Positions 9,305-18,265 are shown, numbered from the stretch's first letter. The stretch: 64,000 nucleotides of DNA from Clostridium_AD sp050717515 (GCF_050717515.1 NZ_JBOITL010000025.1:1-64000), one strand, 5' to 3'. The notes: generated by a model from the letters alone, not told the origin. Numbers and translations are program-made.

Positions 9305-10002
9305 AACTAATTGATGTAAACATATATTATGGTGCAATCCATGCATTAAAAGGAATAAGTTTAAATGTACAGGAGGGTGAGATTGTTACCTTAATTGGTG
9401 CCAATGGAGCCGGTAAAACTACTGCCCTTAAAACTATATCAGGAGTTTTAAGGCCAAAGAGTGGGAAGGTGCTATTTAAAGGTAATGAAATACAAAAAAT
9501 AAATGCAGAAAAGCTAGTGGGTCTTGGAATTTCCCATGTACCAGAAGGCAGAAGAGTTTTTATGAATATGTCCATTATGGAAAATCTTGAAATGGGGGCC
9601 TATTCAAGAAAGGATAAATCTGAAATTAAAAAGGACTATGAAAAAATATTTGCAACCTTTCCAAGACTTTTAGAGCGTAAAAATCAAATGGCAGGAACGC
9701 TTTCAGGAGGAGAACAGCAAATGCTTGCTATTGGGCGTGCGCTGATGGCAAGACCTAAACTTCTTCTTTTAGATGAACCTTCTATGGGACTTGCACCTTT
9801 AATGGTAAAACAAATTTTTTCTATAATAAAAGATATTAATGAAAAGGGAACTACAATTTTACTTATAGAACAAAACGCAACTATGGCGCTTAAAATTGCA
9901 GATCGGGCTTATGTTATACAAAATGGATGTATTCAAATGACAGGGAACGCCCATGAGCTTTTAAATGATGATAGTATAAAAACTGCCTATCTTGGAGCAT
10001 AA
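9298..10002 (+). CDS. livF: Branched-chain amino acid ABC transporter, ATPase LivF
   Basis: A 234-residue ATPase with Walker A (GANGAGKTT), the LivF hallmark SHVPEGRRVF, signature (LSGGEQQMLAIGRALM) and Walker B (LLLDEPSMGLAP). It overlaps livG by 7 bases and is the last gene of the liv operon. A terminator follows. Confidence 0.96.
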   Translation: MLELIDVNIYYGAIHALKGISLNVQEGEIVTLIGANGAGKTTALKTISGVLRPKSGKVLFKGNEIQKINAEKLVGLGISHVPEGRRVFMNMSIMENLEMGAYSRKDKSEIKKDYEKIFATFPRLLERKNQMAGTLSGGEQQMLAIGRALMARPKLLLLDEPSMGLAPLMVKQIFSIIKDINEKGTTILLIEQNATMALKIADRAYVIQNGCIQMTGNAHELLNDDSIKTAYLGA

Positions 10003-10026
10003 AGGGCCTTAGTAATTTTACAAATA

Positions 10027-10074
10027 AAAAAGTGCTGTAATTCCTTAAATTAAAGGAGATACAGCACTTTTTAT
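10027..10074 (+). terminator. Terminator of the liv operon
   Basis: A 13-bp perfect stem (aaaaagtgctgta / tacagcacttttt) with a 20-base loop, ending in a T-run. It lies 25 bases after livF. Confidence 0.88.
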
Positions 10075-10282
10075 TATATTGATTTTAATTTGAATTACTT
10101 TTTTTACGAACAAAAATATTTTAATTAAATATATAAAATGTTAATTATAGTGTTTAGGTAAATAGTGCGTAAAGCAAGAAAACAGGATATAATAAAGTAG
10201 AGTCACTGGCGAGTTTAATTCTACCATAGAGCAGAAATGGGCAATTTTAGTGAAAATTCAAATGAAGAAGGAGTTTTATTTT

Positions 10283-11134
10283 ATGAATGAATTAATTAAA
10301 GAAATTGAGTATAATAATGGAAAGTTTCCAGAGGAGCAATTAAAGGAAATAATAAGTCGCAGAGAAGAATTTATACCTGAATTACTCCAGATATTAGAAA
10401 ATGCTAAAGAGAATTATGAAGAGATTTTAGATAAACCTAATTATTTTGCACATATATATGCAACTTTCTTGTTAGCACAGTTTAAAGAAAAGAAAAGTTT
10501 TAAGTCAATTATAGATTTAATTAGTTTGCCAAAGGAAATTCCAGATGATATTTTTGGAGAATTTCTTACAGAAGATTTACATAAAATTTTAGCCTCAGTT
10601 TGTGGTGGAGACACAGAGCCAATAAAGAGATTAGTGGAAGATAGCAATGTTAATGAATATGTTAGATGTGCTGCTATTAAATCATATATTGTACTACTAG
10701 GTGAAGGTGTTATATCACAAAGTGAAGTTATTGAATACTATAAAAGTTTATTTGAAGTAAAACTTGAGAGGGAATTTTCACAAGTTTGGAATGAGCTTAT
10801 ATATGATTCTTGTGAAGCAGGTCCTAGTGAATTGTATAAACACATAGAAAAAGCTTACGCAGATGAATTAGTTGACGAGGAATGTATATCTTTAGAAGAA
10901 GTAGATGGGGCTGTTAAAATTCATGATAAAACAAAATTCCCCAAATTAAAAGATGAGGGGTATTCATTTATTGCGGATACTATAGAAGAGCTAGGCTGCT
11001 GGAGATGTTTTACTAAGAGTAGTGAGACTAAATCACAATTTATGCTAGGGATTAATAAGATGAAAAAAAATAACAAAAACAAAACAAATAAAAAGCAGGT
11101 AAAAGCTACTAAAAAGAAGCAAAGAAAAAAATAA
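10283..11134 (+). CDS. DUF1186-like protein with Lys-rich tail
   Basis: A 283-residue soluble protein resembling the DUF1186 family, an alpha-helical repeat-like domain of unknown function. Recognisable parts are HIYATFLLAQFKEKKSF, the acidic middle, and YVRCAAIKSYIVLLGEG. The last 30 residues are almost all Lys, Asn, Thr and Gln, a basic tail that may bind RNA or DNA. The ATG at 10283 follows an aaggag site. The open frame begins 11 codons earlier without one. It lies just ahead of an RNA helicase gene, but the 55-base gap does not prove co-transcription. Confidence 0.75.
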   Translation: MNELIKEIEYNNGKFPEEQLKEIISRREEFIPELLQILENAKENYEEILDKPNYFAHIYATFLLAQFKEKKSFKSIIDLISLPKEIPDDIFGEFLTEDLHKILASVCGGDTEPIKRLVEDSNVNEYVRCAAIKSYIVLLGEGVISQSEVIEYYKSLFEVKLEREFSQVWNELIYDSCEAGPSELYKHIEKAYADELVDEECISLEEVDGAVKIHDKTKFPKLKDEGYSFIADTIEELGCWRCFTKSSETKSQFMLGINKMKKNNKNKTNKKQVKATKKKQRKK

Positions 11135-11189
11135 TATAACAGCCTAGAGCTAGGAGCAGTAGTGGAAATATAAGAAAAGAGATGATCAT

Positions 11190-12635
11190 ATGATAAAAGA
11201 AAAATTTGAAGATTTTAAATTAAGTAGTGACTTATTAAAAGCAATTAGTATGTTGAATTTTAAAGATTTAACAAAAGTCCAGAAACATGTTATACCGGCT
11301 GTGCTGGCGAAAAAGGATGTAGTAGTAAAGTCCCAAACAGGAAGTGGTAAGACTGCAGCATATGCCATTCCTATTTGCGAACTTGTAGATTGGGAAGAAA
11401 ATAAACCTCAAGCATTAGTGCTTACACCAACAAGAGAACTTGCTATGCAAGTCAAAGAAGATATTTTTAATATAGGTAGATTTAAAAGACTTAAAGTAGC
11501 TGCAATTTATGGGCAGTCACCTTTTTACAATCAGAAAAAAGAACTCCAGCAAAAAACACATGTAGTTGTTGGCACACCGGGTCGTATTATAGATCATTTG
11601 GATAAAGGCACATTGGATACATCAAATATAAAGTATCTTATAATAGATGAAGCCGATGAAATGCTTAATATGGGATTTGTAGATCAGATAGAAATAATAA
11701 TAAAGAGCCTTCCAAAAGAACGTGTCACCATGTTATTGTCAGCTACAATGCCTAGTGATATAGAGAATTTATGCAGAAGATACATGAAGGACCCTATGCG
11801 CATTGACATAGAGGACCAAAATAAAGCTGCAGATAGAATATGTCAAGAAAGATATGATGTAAATGAACAGAGTAAAATAAAACTTTTAAGCGATATAACA
11901 GTAGTAGAAAACCCAGATAGCTGTATCATATTTTGTAATACAAAAATAAAGGTAGATGAGGTTTATAATGAGATGGTTAAGCTTCATTATACTTGTAAGA
12001 AAATACATGGTGGTATGGAACAAAGTGATAGATTAAGAGTAATGAATGATTTTAAGAGTGGTTATTTTAGATATTTGGTAGCTACAGATGTTGCAGCTAG
12101 AGGGATAGATATAGATAATATTACCCTTGTAATTAATTATGATATACCAGAAGATAAGGAAAGCTATGTTCATAGGATAGGAAGAACTGGGCGCATAGGA
12201 AAGCTGGGCCACGCAATTACTTTTGTTACCCAAAATGAAAATAGATTCTTAGATGATATAGAGGAATATATAGGTAAAGAGATTCCGCTTAAGACAAAAC
12301 CAGAAGTGGAAACTGTAAACAATGCCAAAGAAGAATTTGAGGATAAAATGAATACAAGACCTGAAATTAAAGAGGCAAAAGGCGCAGAGCTAAGCAAAGA
12401 AATTATGAAATTACATATTAATGCAGGTAAGAAAACAAAGATGAGGGCCATGGATATAGTAGGTACTCTTTGCAATGTTAAAGGAATGACAAAGGATGAT
12501 ATAGGAATCATCAATATAGTTGATATATCTACTTTTGTAGAAATATTAAATAATAAGGGTGAGTCGGTGTTCCAGGAATTACAAAATACACCTATCAAAG
12601 GCAGACTTCGTACCGTAAGTAAAGTTGATATGTAA
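11190..12635 (+). CDS. dbpA: DEAD-box ATP-dependent RNA helicase, DbpA/YxiN type
   Basis: A 481-residue helicase. It has the Q motif and motif I (SQTGSGKT), motif II (IIDEADEM), motif III (LSATMP) and motif VI (HRIGRTGR). The last 75 residues (from about LHINAGKKTKMRAMDIVG) form a DbpA-type RNA-binding domain, which in the family targets hairpin 92 of 23S rRNA during large-subunit assembly. It acts in the cytoplasm. There is no strong ribosome site (agaaaagagatg). The start at 11190 is supported by the conserved N terminus. Confidence 0.9.
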   Translation: MIKEKFEDFKLSSDLLKAISMLNFKDLTKVQKHVIPAVLAKKDVVVKSQTGSGKTAAYAIPICELVDWEENKPQALVLTPTRELAMQVKEDIFNIGRFKRLKVAAIYGQSPFYNQKKELQQKTHVVVGTPGRIIDHLDKGTLDTSNIKYLIIDEADEMLNMGFVDQIEIIIKSLPKERVTMLLSATMPSDIENLCRRYMKDPMRIDIEDQNKAADRICQERYDVNEQSKIKLLSDITVVENPDSCIIFCNTKIKVDEVYNEMVKLHYTCKKIHGGMEQSDRLRVMNDFKSGYFRYLVATDVAARGIDIDNITLVINYDIPEDKESYVHRIGRTGRIGKLGHAITFVTQNENRFLDDIEEYIGKEIPLKTKPEVETVNNAKEEFEDKMNTRPEIKEAKGAELSKEIMKLHINAGKKTKMRAMDIVGTLCNVKGMTKDDIGIINIVDISTFVEILNNKGESVFQELQNTPIKGRLRTVSKVDM

Positions 12636-12769
12636 TAATTATTTTTTATAACATGCACAATTTGTAGTTAAACTACATACAATATAATTGTTTAGTATAT
12701 ATAATAAGGATACCGCAGGACACAACAGATTAAGAATGATTATTTAAAATAGATAGTACGCCTAACTAT

Positions 12770-12961
12770 CTATTTTGTTTTTTCAGGATCTTTAGCTACT
12801 TCAATGCCAAATTCTGTTTCAGTCTGATCAGGTAGCTTGGTACGAGCTTTTATATTAAAATTCACTTTATCTTTTGAAAAACATACTACTGCGGATGTCA
12901 CACCAAGAACAGCTATTAAGGTAATACAAAACAGCATGAACATTTGGATACTATCCGACAT
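12770..12961 (-). CDS. Small single-pass membrane protein, unknown function
   Basis: A 63-residue protein with one hydrophobic helix near the N terminus (about residues 7-28) and a charged C-terminal tail ending in DPEKTK. A strong aaagggaggt site 8 bases ahead of the ATG supports it as a real gene. I do not recognise the family. It is flanked by short inverted motifs (accgcagga and cacaacagat, see findings). It is alone and convergent to the helicase. Confidence 0.6.
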   Translation of the reverse strand: MSDSIQMFMLFCITLIAVLGVTSAVVCFSKDKVNFNIKARTKLPDQTETEFGIEVAKDPEKTK

Positions 12962-13253
12962 TTATTCTTACCTCCCTTTATTTTTGTTCCTGCGGTGTCC
13001 CATAAATAGGGAGATATTAAATCTGTTGTGAAAATATTAACTACATCTATTAATGTAAATATGTGGTATAAGTATAATATATACCTATATCAACTTTAAT
13101 TCAATATTTAATATAATACAATAAGTTACAAGAAATATCACTAGTGAGTTCCGTTTAGGTAATAAAATGTACGTTATGAGGATTATGTATTGTATTATAT
13201 AAAAAAATAAGTAAACTTTAATTATAAGGATGAATGAGGTAGGTGATAATAAT

Positions 13254-13535
13254 ATGTTTAACATCTTTAATACTTATAGCAATGAATCAATGGTAATGAT
13301 TTTATTCATATACCCATTATTAGTTGTCCTTACATCTTTAGTAATGCAACTTATATTTAAGAGAATGCTTATTATTTTATTGATTAACTTTGTATTTTGG
13401 TTGATTGTAACATTTACTATATTTAATCCAGGGTTTTTAATTTGGTGTTTTATATATACCTTCATTTCCATGTTTGGAACACTGATTGGAGATTTAATCA
13501 TTATACATAAGGAAGGTGCTATTAAAAAAAGATAA
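13254..13535 (+). CDS. Small membrane protein, DUF2651-like
   Basis: A 93-residue, very hydrophobic protein with three predicted membrane helices. The pattern (short N terminus, YPLLVVLTSLVMQL, FNPGFLIWCFIYTFIS) resembles the DUF2651 (YbeF) group of small membrane proteins of unknown function. The ATG at 13254 follows gaggtaggtg. An ATG at 13230 would add eight residues but has a poor site. It is monocistronic. The family call is tentative. Confidence 0.6.
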   Translation: MFNIFNTYSNESMVMILFIYPLLVVLTSLVMQLIFKRMLIILLINFVFWLIVTFTIFNPGFLIWCFIYTFISMFGTLIGDLIIIHKEGAIKKR

Positions 13536-13665
13536 AAATATAAGAATTGCTGTTTAAAATAGTTTTCTGAATACTACCGTTGATATTGTAAATAAATGAT
13601 TGAGAATTAATAATAAATAAATATTATAGTAACTCTGTTACTGGAATTAAGAAGGAGAAAATTTT

Positions 13666-14313
13666 ATGGCTATTCGGAATATTTTATTTGATTTGGATGG
13701 AACTTTATTAGATACAAATGAATTAATTATACAATCCTTTAAACATACTTATCAAAAACACTTGAATAAACAAGTGGGTAACACAGAAATTATTAAAAAC
13801 TTTGGGGAAATTTTAAAAGTCACCTTAGATAGGGAACTTGGTGAGGACGGCGCTGAAGGTATTAAAACCTATCGAGATTTCCAAGTTGGAAACTTCGAAA
13901 AGCTAATTACCATCCATAGTGGGATAAAGGAAGGGGTAATAGAGCTTCATAATCAGGGCTATAAACTTGGAATTGTAACTTCACGTTTAAATGAATCCGC
14001 CTTGAGGGGGTTAAACCATTTTGGACTTAAGGATTATTTTGAAAGTATTGTAGGAGCAGATAATACTGATGTACATAAGCCAGACCCTACTCCAGCATTG
14101 ATGGCTTTAAAAGAATTGGGAGGAAAACCTGAGGAGACATTACTTGTGGGGGACAGTCCCTATGATATCTTATGCGGAAAAAATGCAGGAATTACTTCTG
14201 TGCTTGTTGGTTGGAGTGCATTACCTATGGATATGCTTCTTAAGCATGAACCCGATTATGTTGTAGATAGCATGGAAGAACTGGTGTCATTAGTTGAAAA
14301 ATTAAAGGATTAA
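13666..14313 (+). CDS. ppaX: HAD-family pyrophosphatase, PpaX-like
   Basis: A 215-residue HAD hydrolase with the nucleophile motif FDLDGTLLDT, motif II (VTSRLN) and the motif III/IV region (HKPDPTPALMAL and LLVGDSPYDI). Length and sequence match PpaX, which hydrolyses the pyrophosphate made by HPr kinase/phosphorylase in Firmicutes. Other phosphoglycolate-phosphatase-like HAD enzymes are close, so substrate specificity is inferred. A gaaggag site precedes the ATG and a strong terminator follows. It stands alone, not next to hprK. Confidence 0.78.
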   Translation: MAIRNILFDLDGTLLDTNELIIQSFKHTYQKHLNKQVGNTEIIKNFGEILKVTLDRELGEDGAEGIKTYRDFQVGNFEKLITIHSGIKEGVIELHNQGYKLGIVTSRLNESALRGLNHFGLKDYFESIVGADNTDVHKPDPTPALMALKELGGKPEETLLVGDSPYDILCGKNAGITSVLVGWSALPMDMLLKHEPDYVVDSMEELVSLVEKLKD

Positions 14314-14355
14314 AAGCTTTAAAGAAATTTAAAAACTTATATTCAACGTTATAGG

Positions 14356-14407
14356 AAAATCAGAGAAATAAGGATACCGAATTTGGTATCCTTATTTCTC
14401 TGATTTT
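14356..14407. terminator. Bidirectional terminator after ppaX
   Basis: A long perfect stem (14361-14378 with 14385-14402, extended by an A-run before and a T-run after; loop of 6). It can end ppaX on the plus strand and the secreted-protein transcript from the minus strand. Confidence 0.88.
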
Positions 14408-14603
14408 AATAATTAAGATGTTATTAATTATATATAGTGAATCTTGTGTAGCATGAACTCTTGGTACACTGTTAACATCAGCAATGAAGCGGAAACTTCT
14501 ATTATAATTTTCGAAATAATAAAAAAAATCTGAAAATAATAGAATTACTGACATAATAAATCTTCTTTAATCTATATATAAATATATTAGATAATATATT
14601 TAA

Positions 14604-15122
14604 TTATCTTTTTAAATATGTTATTCTTACTACGCTTTCGTTTACGTAAGCAGATGTATCTCTAAGAGATAACGATATATTTTTTCCATTCCATGGGAAT
14701 GAAGCTACATTCGTACTATAGTTATCTTTTATTAATCTTATTTCTACGGGACCTTTTTCTGAAAGATCTTCTATGTTATTCCCTATACTGCCATTCTTCA
14801 TAGCGTTAAATGCAGTGCTTACAGACCATATACCCCCATATGGTTGAGGTAAAAATAATCCAGCAATGAGTTGTGCACCAGTAGATGTATTTGATCCTTT
14901 TATTGCTCTTGCAAATTTACGTGCAGCAGGAGCAGGTAAATACATATATTCAATAGTTTGTCCAAATCTTGGAGCTGATAACTTTGTGGTTATACAAGCT
15001 GCATTATAACCAGCAGGTATATTATATTTTGCAGTTTTGGCTTCAGCTATAGTTGAATTTACTCCTATTAATAAAAACAATGCTAACAAAAAAGAAAACC
15101 CTTTAAATTTATTTTTTCTCAT
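14604..15122 (-). CDS. Secreted protein, unknown function
   Basis: A 172-residue protein with a clear signal peptide (basic start, hydrophobic FSFLLALFLLIGV, likely cleavage after IAEA). The mature part has no Cys and is rich in Asn, Ser and Ala. It contains segments such as LPAPAARKFARAI and AGLFLPQPYGGIW that I cannot place in a family. The ATG at 15122 follows gaaaggggtt. It is probably exported and released. It is monocistronic. Confidence 0.75.
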   Translation of the reverse strand: MRKNKFKGFSFLLALFLLIGVNSTIAEAKTAKYNIPAGYNAACITTKLSAPRFGQTIEYMYLPAPAARKFARAIKGSNTSTGAQLIAGLFLPQPYGGIWSVSTAFNAMKNGSIGNNIEDLSEKGPVEIRLIKDNYSTNVASFPWNGKNISLSLRDTSAYVNESVVRITYLKR

Positions 15123-15540
15123 GTTCAAACCCCTTTCAAAAAAATATATTTAATTTATACAGTCAATAATTCTATATGTACATTATTACATATTTCCAGT
15201 TATTATAGTATCGTTAACATTGTGCGGATTTGCAACCTTAAGCAGTGAAATTGGTTAAGTATGCCTATTGTATAAGTGCTAAAGCTTTAGCCACTTATTT
15301 TAGTAATCAGCTCTTACTAGTAGAATTAATTTCTAGGTAATCAGTTTTAGAATTTATAAACATGGAATCACTAATAGTAGTATAATAGGATGGTGTTCTA
15401 TTTGATAGAATACTATATCCACAAGTAACGTGAGATTTAAAATTAACTATTCATGAATGAGTTTTGCTTACAAAAGGAAAGGAAGTGACTATTTGGTGTT
15501 TTTGTGTACGTATAGCACACTATCTCGCTAAATATAATAC
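15123..15540. other. Intergenic region with a mini-ORF
   Basis: About 420 bases with no full gene. An imperfect hairpin (aagtgctaaag / ctttagccactt) lies at about 15276-15299. A 12-codon frame at 15493-15531 (TTG-GTG start after aaaggaaaggaag) ends 9 bases before the next gene and could couple its translation. I see no riboswitch. Confidence 0.4.
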
Positions 15541-16473
15541 ATGGAAATAAAAGAAATAAAGGGAAATACATTTTGTATTGATACTGGAATGACAGACATA
15601 CCTTTTTATAAAGTTAATAATCAAGAAATTATTATGTTGGATTCAGGATGGGCAGAAGGGGAAAGAGAAGGAATAGATAAGCTTCTGGAAAAAAATAACT
15701 TTAAGGTAGTTGCTATAATATGTAGTCATGCTCATGTAGACCATATAGGGAATAATGCGTATTTGAAGAAAAAATATAACTGCGTTATTGCTATGCCAGC
15801 TTATGAAGCTCTTATTTGCAGTTCCACAGTAAGTCTCAAGCTTTATTATAATAGCCAAACTTTATCTGAGGTTACAGAGCATTTTGGACATATGGTTTGT
15901 GAAACAGACATTATGATTTTGGATAACCAGGATAGCATAACTGTTCATGGCATTAAATTTAAGATTATTCATACACCAGGACACAGTCCAGCACATATAT
16001 GTATCACTACCCCTGATGATGTTGCATATTTAGGTGACACCCTTATAAGCTATGAAGTCATGAGGGGTGCTAAAATGCCCTACGCATATATACTCAGTGA
16101 GGATTTGAAAAGTAAATTAAAGCTTTATGACTTAAAATATAGCAAATATATAGTGGCGCATAAAGGTATGTACGATGATATTACAGAACTTATAATTGAT
16201 AATATAAACTTTTATAAGGGCAGGGCTTCAAGAATATATACCCTTATCGAAGGAGCTATGACAATGGAAGATATCCTAAAGGCTGCTATTGAAAATTTTA
16301 ATATTCATGTAAAAAGTAAATATAGATATACCATAATAGTAAGAATGTTAAGATCCTATGTTGAATATTTAAATGAAACAGGAATGATAGAGTTAAATAT
16401 GGATAAGGGGTTTCTTAAATATTCTGTAGTTGGTGCCACCCACGTGGCAAGTGGCAAGAACGCTTTGAAGTAG
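15541..16473 (+). CDS. MBL-fold metallo-hydrolase
   Basis: A 310-residue metallo-beta-lactamase-fold enzyme. It has the metal motif SHAHVDHIGN, a following His (TPGHSPAH), the bridging Asp (YLGDTL) and a last His (VAHKG), so a dinuclear metal site is likely. The C-terminal third is helical and DNA-binding-like. The ATG lacks a ribosome site and sits just after a mini-ORF with a good one. The last residues (VVGATHVASGKNALK) are encoded by a 25-base element that recurs inverted at 56022-56046, so the natural C terminus may have been altered. Substrate unknown (glyoxalase II-like or lactonase-like). Confidence 0.82.
   Translation: MEIKEIKGNTFCIDTGMTDIPFYKVNNQEIIMLDSGWAEGEREGIDKLLEKNNFKVVAIICSHAHVDHIGNNAYLKKKYNCVIAMPAYEALICSSTVSLKLYYNSQTLSEVTEHFGHMVCETDIMILDNQDSITVHGIKFKIIHTPGHSPAHICITTPDDVAYLGDTLISYEVMRGAKMPYAYILSEDLKSKLKLYDLKYSKYIVAHKGMYDDITELIIDNINFYKGRASRIYTLIEGAMTMEDILKAAIENFNIHVKSKYRYTIIVRMLRSYVEYLNETGMIELNMDKGFLKYSVVGATHVASGKNALK
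16433..16457 (+). repeat. 25-base dispersed element, copy 1
   Basis: This 25-base stretch, with core ccacccacgtggcaagtgg, is exactly repeated in inverted orientation at 56022-56046. Here it lies inside the last codons of the MBL-fold gene. It contains the palindrome ccacgtgg. Confidence 0.85.
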
Positions 16474-16505
16474 ATATAATGAAAGATAATTCTAATTGTG
16501 AAAAA

Positions 16506-16540
16506 TAAAAAAAGCACTCATAAAATGAATGCTTTTTTTT
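16506..16540. terminator. Terminator between the MBL gene and tRNA-Leu
   Basis: A hairpin (aaaaaagcactcat / atgaatgctttttt, one mismatch) with A- and T-runs on both flanks. It can end both the plus-strand MBL transcript and the minus-strand tRNA. Confidence 0.8.
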
Positions 16541-16624
16541 GGTGCAGATGACAGGAATTGAACCTGCACGCCGTAAAGCGCTAGATCCTAAGTCTAGTGC
16601 GTCTGCCGATTCCGCCACATCTGC
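16540..16624 (-). tRNA. tRNA-Leu (anticodon UAG), CCA encoded
   Basis: An 85-base class II tRNA on the minus strand. The acceptor pairs gcagatg with catctgc. The anticodon loop is cttagga with anticodon TAG. There is a long variable arm and a T-loop ggttcaattcc, and the 3' CCA is encoded. The discriminator base is A, as for Leu. Confidence 0.95.
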
Positions 16625-16634
16625 ATAGATTGTG

Positions 16635-16657
16635 ATTAATGAAAACGTTTCATTAAT
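16635..16657. promoter_or_regulatory. Palindrome in the 5' leader of tRNA-Leu
   Basis: A 10-bp inverted repeat around a 3-base centre (attaatgaaa / tttcattaat). It lies between the tRNA promoter and the tRNA 5' end. It could be a repressor site or a processing signal. It resembles a catabolite-response element but is one base too short at the centre. Confidence 0.4.
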
Positions 16658-16664
16658 ATAAATT

Positions 16665-16693
16665 ATATTATCATCTATTCCTATATATGTCAA
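16665..16693 (-). promoter_or_regulatory. Promoter of tRNA-Leu
   Basis: On the minus strand TTGACA (16693-16688), a 17-base spacer and TAATAT (16670-16665). It lies about 40 bases before the tRNA. Confidence 0.8.
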
Positions 16694-16748
16694 TACAATA
16701 TTTTATTTGTTTTAAACAGGTAAGGAAAAAAGCTTTTATAATACGTGA

Positions 16749-16796
16749 AGACCCTACATCTCTTATGTTTACAACAACACAGGAGATGTAGGGTCT
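16749..16796. terminator. Hairpin after the repeat-containing secreted protein
   Basis: A perfect 14-bp stem (agaccctacatctc / gagatgtagggtct) with a 20-base loop, just after the minus-strand gene. The T-run is on the plus-strand side, so its use as a minus-strand terminator is inferred. Confidence 0.65.
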
Positions 16797-16800
16797 ATTT

Positions 16801-17598
16801 TTAAAGTAAAGCATTTATTATTTTGCTTTCATTGTTTTTAGATATGGTGCCTATAGCAACAAGGGTATCTAGCCTTCTATGTAATTCTAGCTTTTTTGAA
16901 TCATCATTAGGAATTTTAGCAAGATTTATTACAGCAGCCCTTTGATCACCATTTATAGTTCCCAGTGAAATTAACTTATCAAGTTTGGACAATAAAATGT
17001 CATTAATAGTTTTAGAGGTTGATTTTTTGCAATAGTTAAAGCAATTTAATATAGTGATTTCTTGATCTTTTGTTATAGTTTTACTTGTAACAAGGGTACT
17101 AATATCAATCAGTACCTCGGGGTTAGTTTCAGAAATAGGATATAAATTCATAATTTCTTTTTTGTGAAGCTCAGTAATAGTTCCTAAATCTATAAGGGTA
17201 TTTAGTCTAGAACTAAAATTATCCTTAATAGCTTTTGAAATAGAATTTTTATAAGTTGCAAAAAGATTGCTTATAATAGCTTCATCTGTTTTAGAAACTG
17301 CTCCAGTGGGAGATAATTTATCAATATTTGAGTTTGGCATTGGTTGTTTATAAGTTACAAGGTATTTTATCACAGCGGCCTTTTGAAATTGGTTAATACT
17401 GCCTGAAGTAACAAGACCATCTAATTTACTTATAATATTGATACTGTTTTTATAATGTTGTGCATTTGAAGTATTATTATTTTGTGATTTACTATTTGAT
17501 AAAGTAAGTGCGTAAGCAGGTAAACCTGAACCAGATATTGATACTATAATCGCTAGTACAGCAATTTTGTTAAATTTAACTTTTTTAATTTTTTTCAT
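16801..17598 (-). CDS. Secreted protein with repeated helical units
   Basis: A 265-residue protein with a basic, hydrophobic signal (KIAVLAIIVSISGSGLPAYA) and an exported part. It contains four degenerate repeats of about 50 residues with the pattern LDxLVxxGxI-xxxQ-xxAxI (for example KLDGLVTSGSINQFQKAAVI and KLDKLISLGTINGDQRAAVI). I do not recognise the family. Such repeats suggest an all-helical extracellular domain. The ATG at 17598 follows ggaggaaat; the frame extends 18 codons upstream without one. It is monocistronic. Confidence 0.72.
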   Translation of the reverse strand: MKKIKKVKFNKIAVLAIIVSISGSGLPAYALTLSNSKSQNNNTSNAQHYKNSINIISKLDGLVTSGSINQFQKAAVIKYLVTYKQPMPNSNIDKLSPTGAVSKTDEAIISNLFATYKNSISKAIKDNFSSRLNTLIDLGTITELHKKEIMNLYPISETNPEVLIDISTLVTSKTITKDQEITILNCFNYCKKSTSKTINDILLSKLDKLISLGTINGDQRAAVINLAKIPNDDSKKLELHRRLDTLVAIGTISKNNESKIINALL

Positions 17599-17890
17599 TA
17601 ATATTTCCTCCAATATGTATATTTTATTGTGTGAAATCTGAAATTTAATCATAAATATACCATATTAATAGTATATTACATTTTAATGACAATGGAGTGG
17701 CAAAATTATTAACTTTTAATGAAGGCTATACAAGAGCGAGTGACTGTCAAAAAGTGTGGCGGTTTATTTTTATGCCCAGCATGCTTGCTGAGTCTATAGG
17801 TAATATAGAGGCTATTAGGTAAGCTCTTAAAAATTATAAGTAGAAGGGTTAGAATTTGTAAGGAAATTTATTAAAAAGGAGCTACAATAA

Positions 17891-18066
17891 ATGATAGAAA
17901 TATCAAATTTACAAAAATGTTATGGAGATATAAAAGGATTACGTGATATAAATGTGGAAATAGATGAGTGAGATATATATGGCCTTTTAGGAGTAAGTGG
18001 AGCAGGGTAATCAACTCTATTAAGGTGTATAAATGGACTTGAATCATATGAAGGTGGTAGCCTAAA
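17891..18066 (+). pseudogene. Remnant of an ABC transporter ATPase
   Basis: Reads MIEISNLQKCYGDIKGLRDI, then an in-frame TGA. After that it reads DIYGLLGVSGAG and a TAA where the Walker A Lys codon (AAA) should be. STLLRCINGLESYEGGSL follows. This is the first 58 residues of an amino-acid-uptake-type ATPase, with two nonsense changes, one destroying the catalytic Lys. It keeps a good aaaaaggagc site before the ATG. About 290 bases to the left hold no gene that I can see. Confidence 0.8.
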
Positions 18067-18068
18067 TA

Positions 18069-18197
18069 GAAGGTATTGTTTTAGTAACAAAGGAAGAAAA
18101 AGAATGGGCAAAGGAAGTTGAAGAAGCTTTAACTAGTAATGAAGTTAAAATCTTTATAAAAGAAAAAAGTAAAGGAACAAAAACACCTCTATTTTAA
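18069..18197 (+). pseudogene. Unidentified C-terminal gene fragment
   Basis: Directly after the dead ABC fragment, in another frame, 42 codons read EGIVLVTKEEKEWAKEV and so on and end in KGTKTPLF and a stop. The run is well-formed coding sequence (Lys/Glu-rich amphipathic) without a start, so it looks like the 3' end of a second gene joined to the ABC fragment by deletion. Family not recognised. Confidence 0.4.
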
Positions 18198-18265
18198 TTT
18201 ATGAAGGCTAAAGATAAAAAATATAAAAATAGATAATACTATAAATTAGAAGGGAAGGTGGAAGA

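Noticed and set aside
12170..12658. A 162-codon open frame on the minus strand opposite the helicase gene
   Set aside because: It has no ribosome site or domain and mirrors the codon pattern of the helicase, so it is a shadow.
16635..16657. A catabolite-response (CcpA) site
   Set aside because: The centre is one base shorter than the cre consensus, and the site lies in a tRNA leader.
16415..16693. A 92-codon minus-strand frame across the tRNA region
   Set aside because: It runs through the tRNA-Leu and its terminator, so it is not a protein gene.
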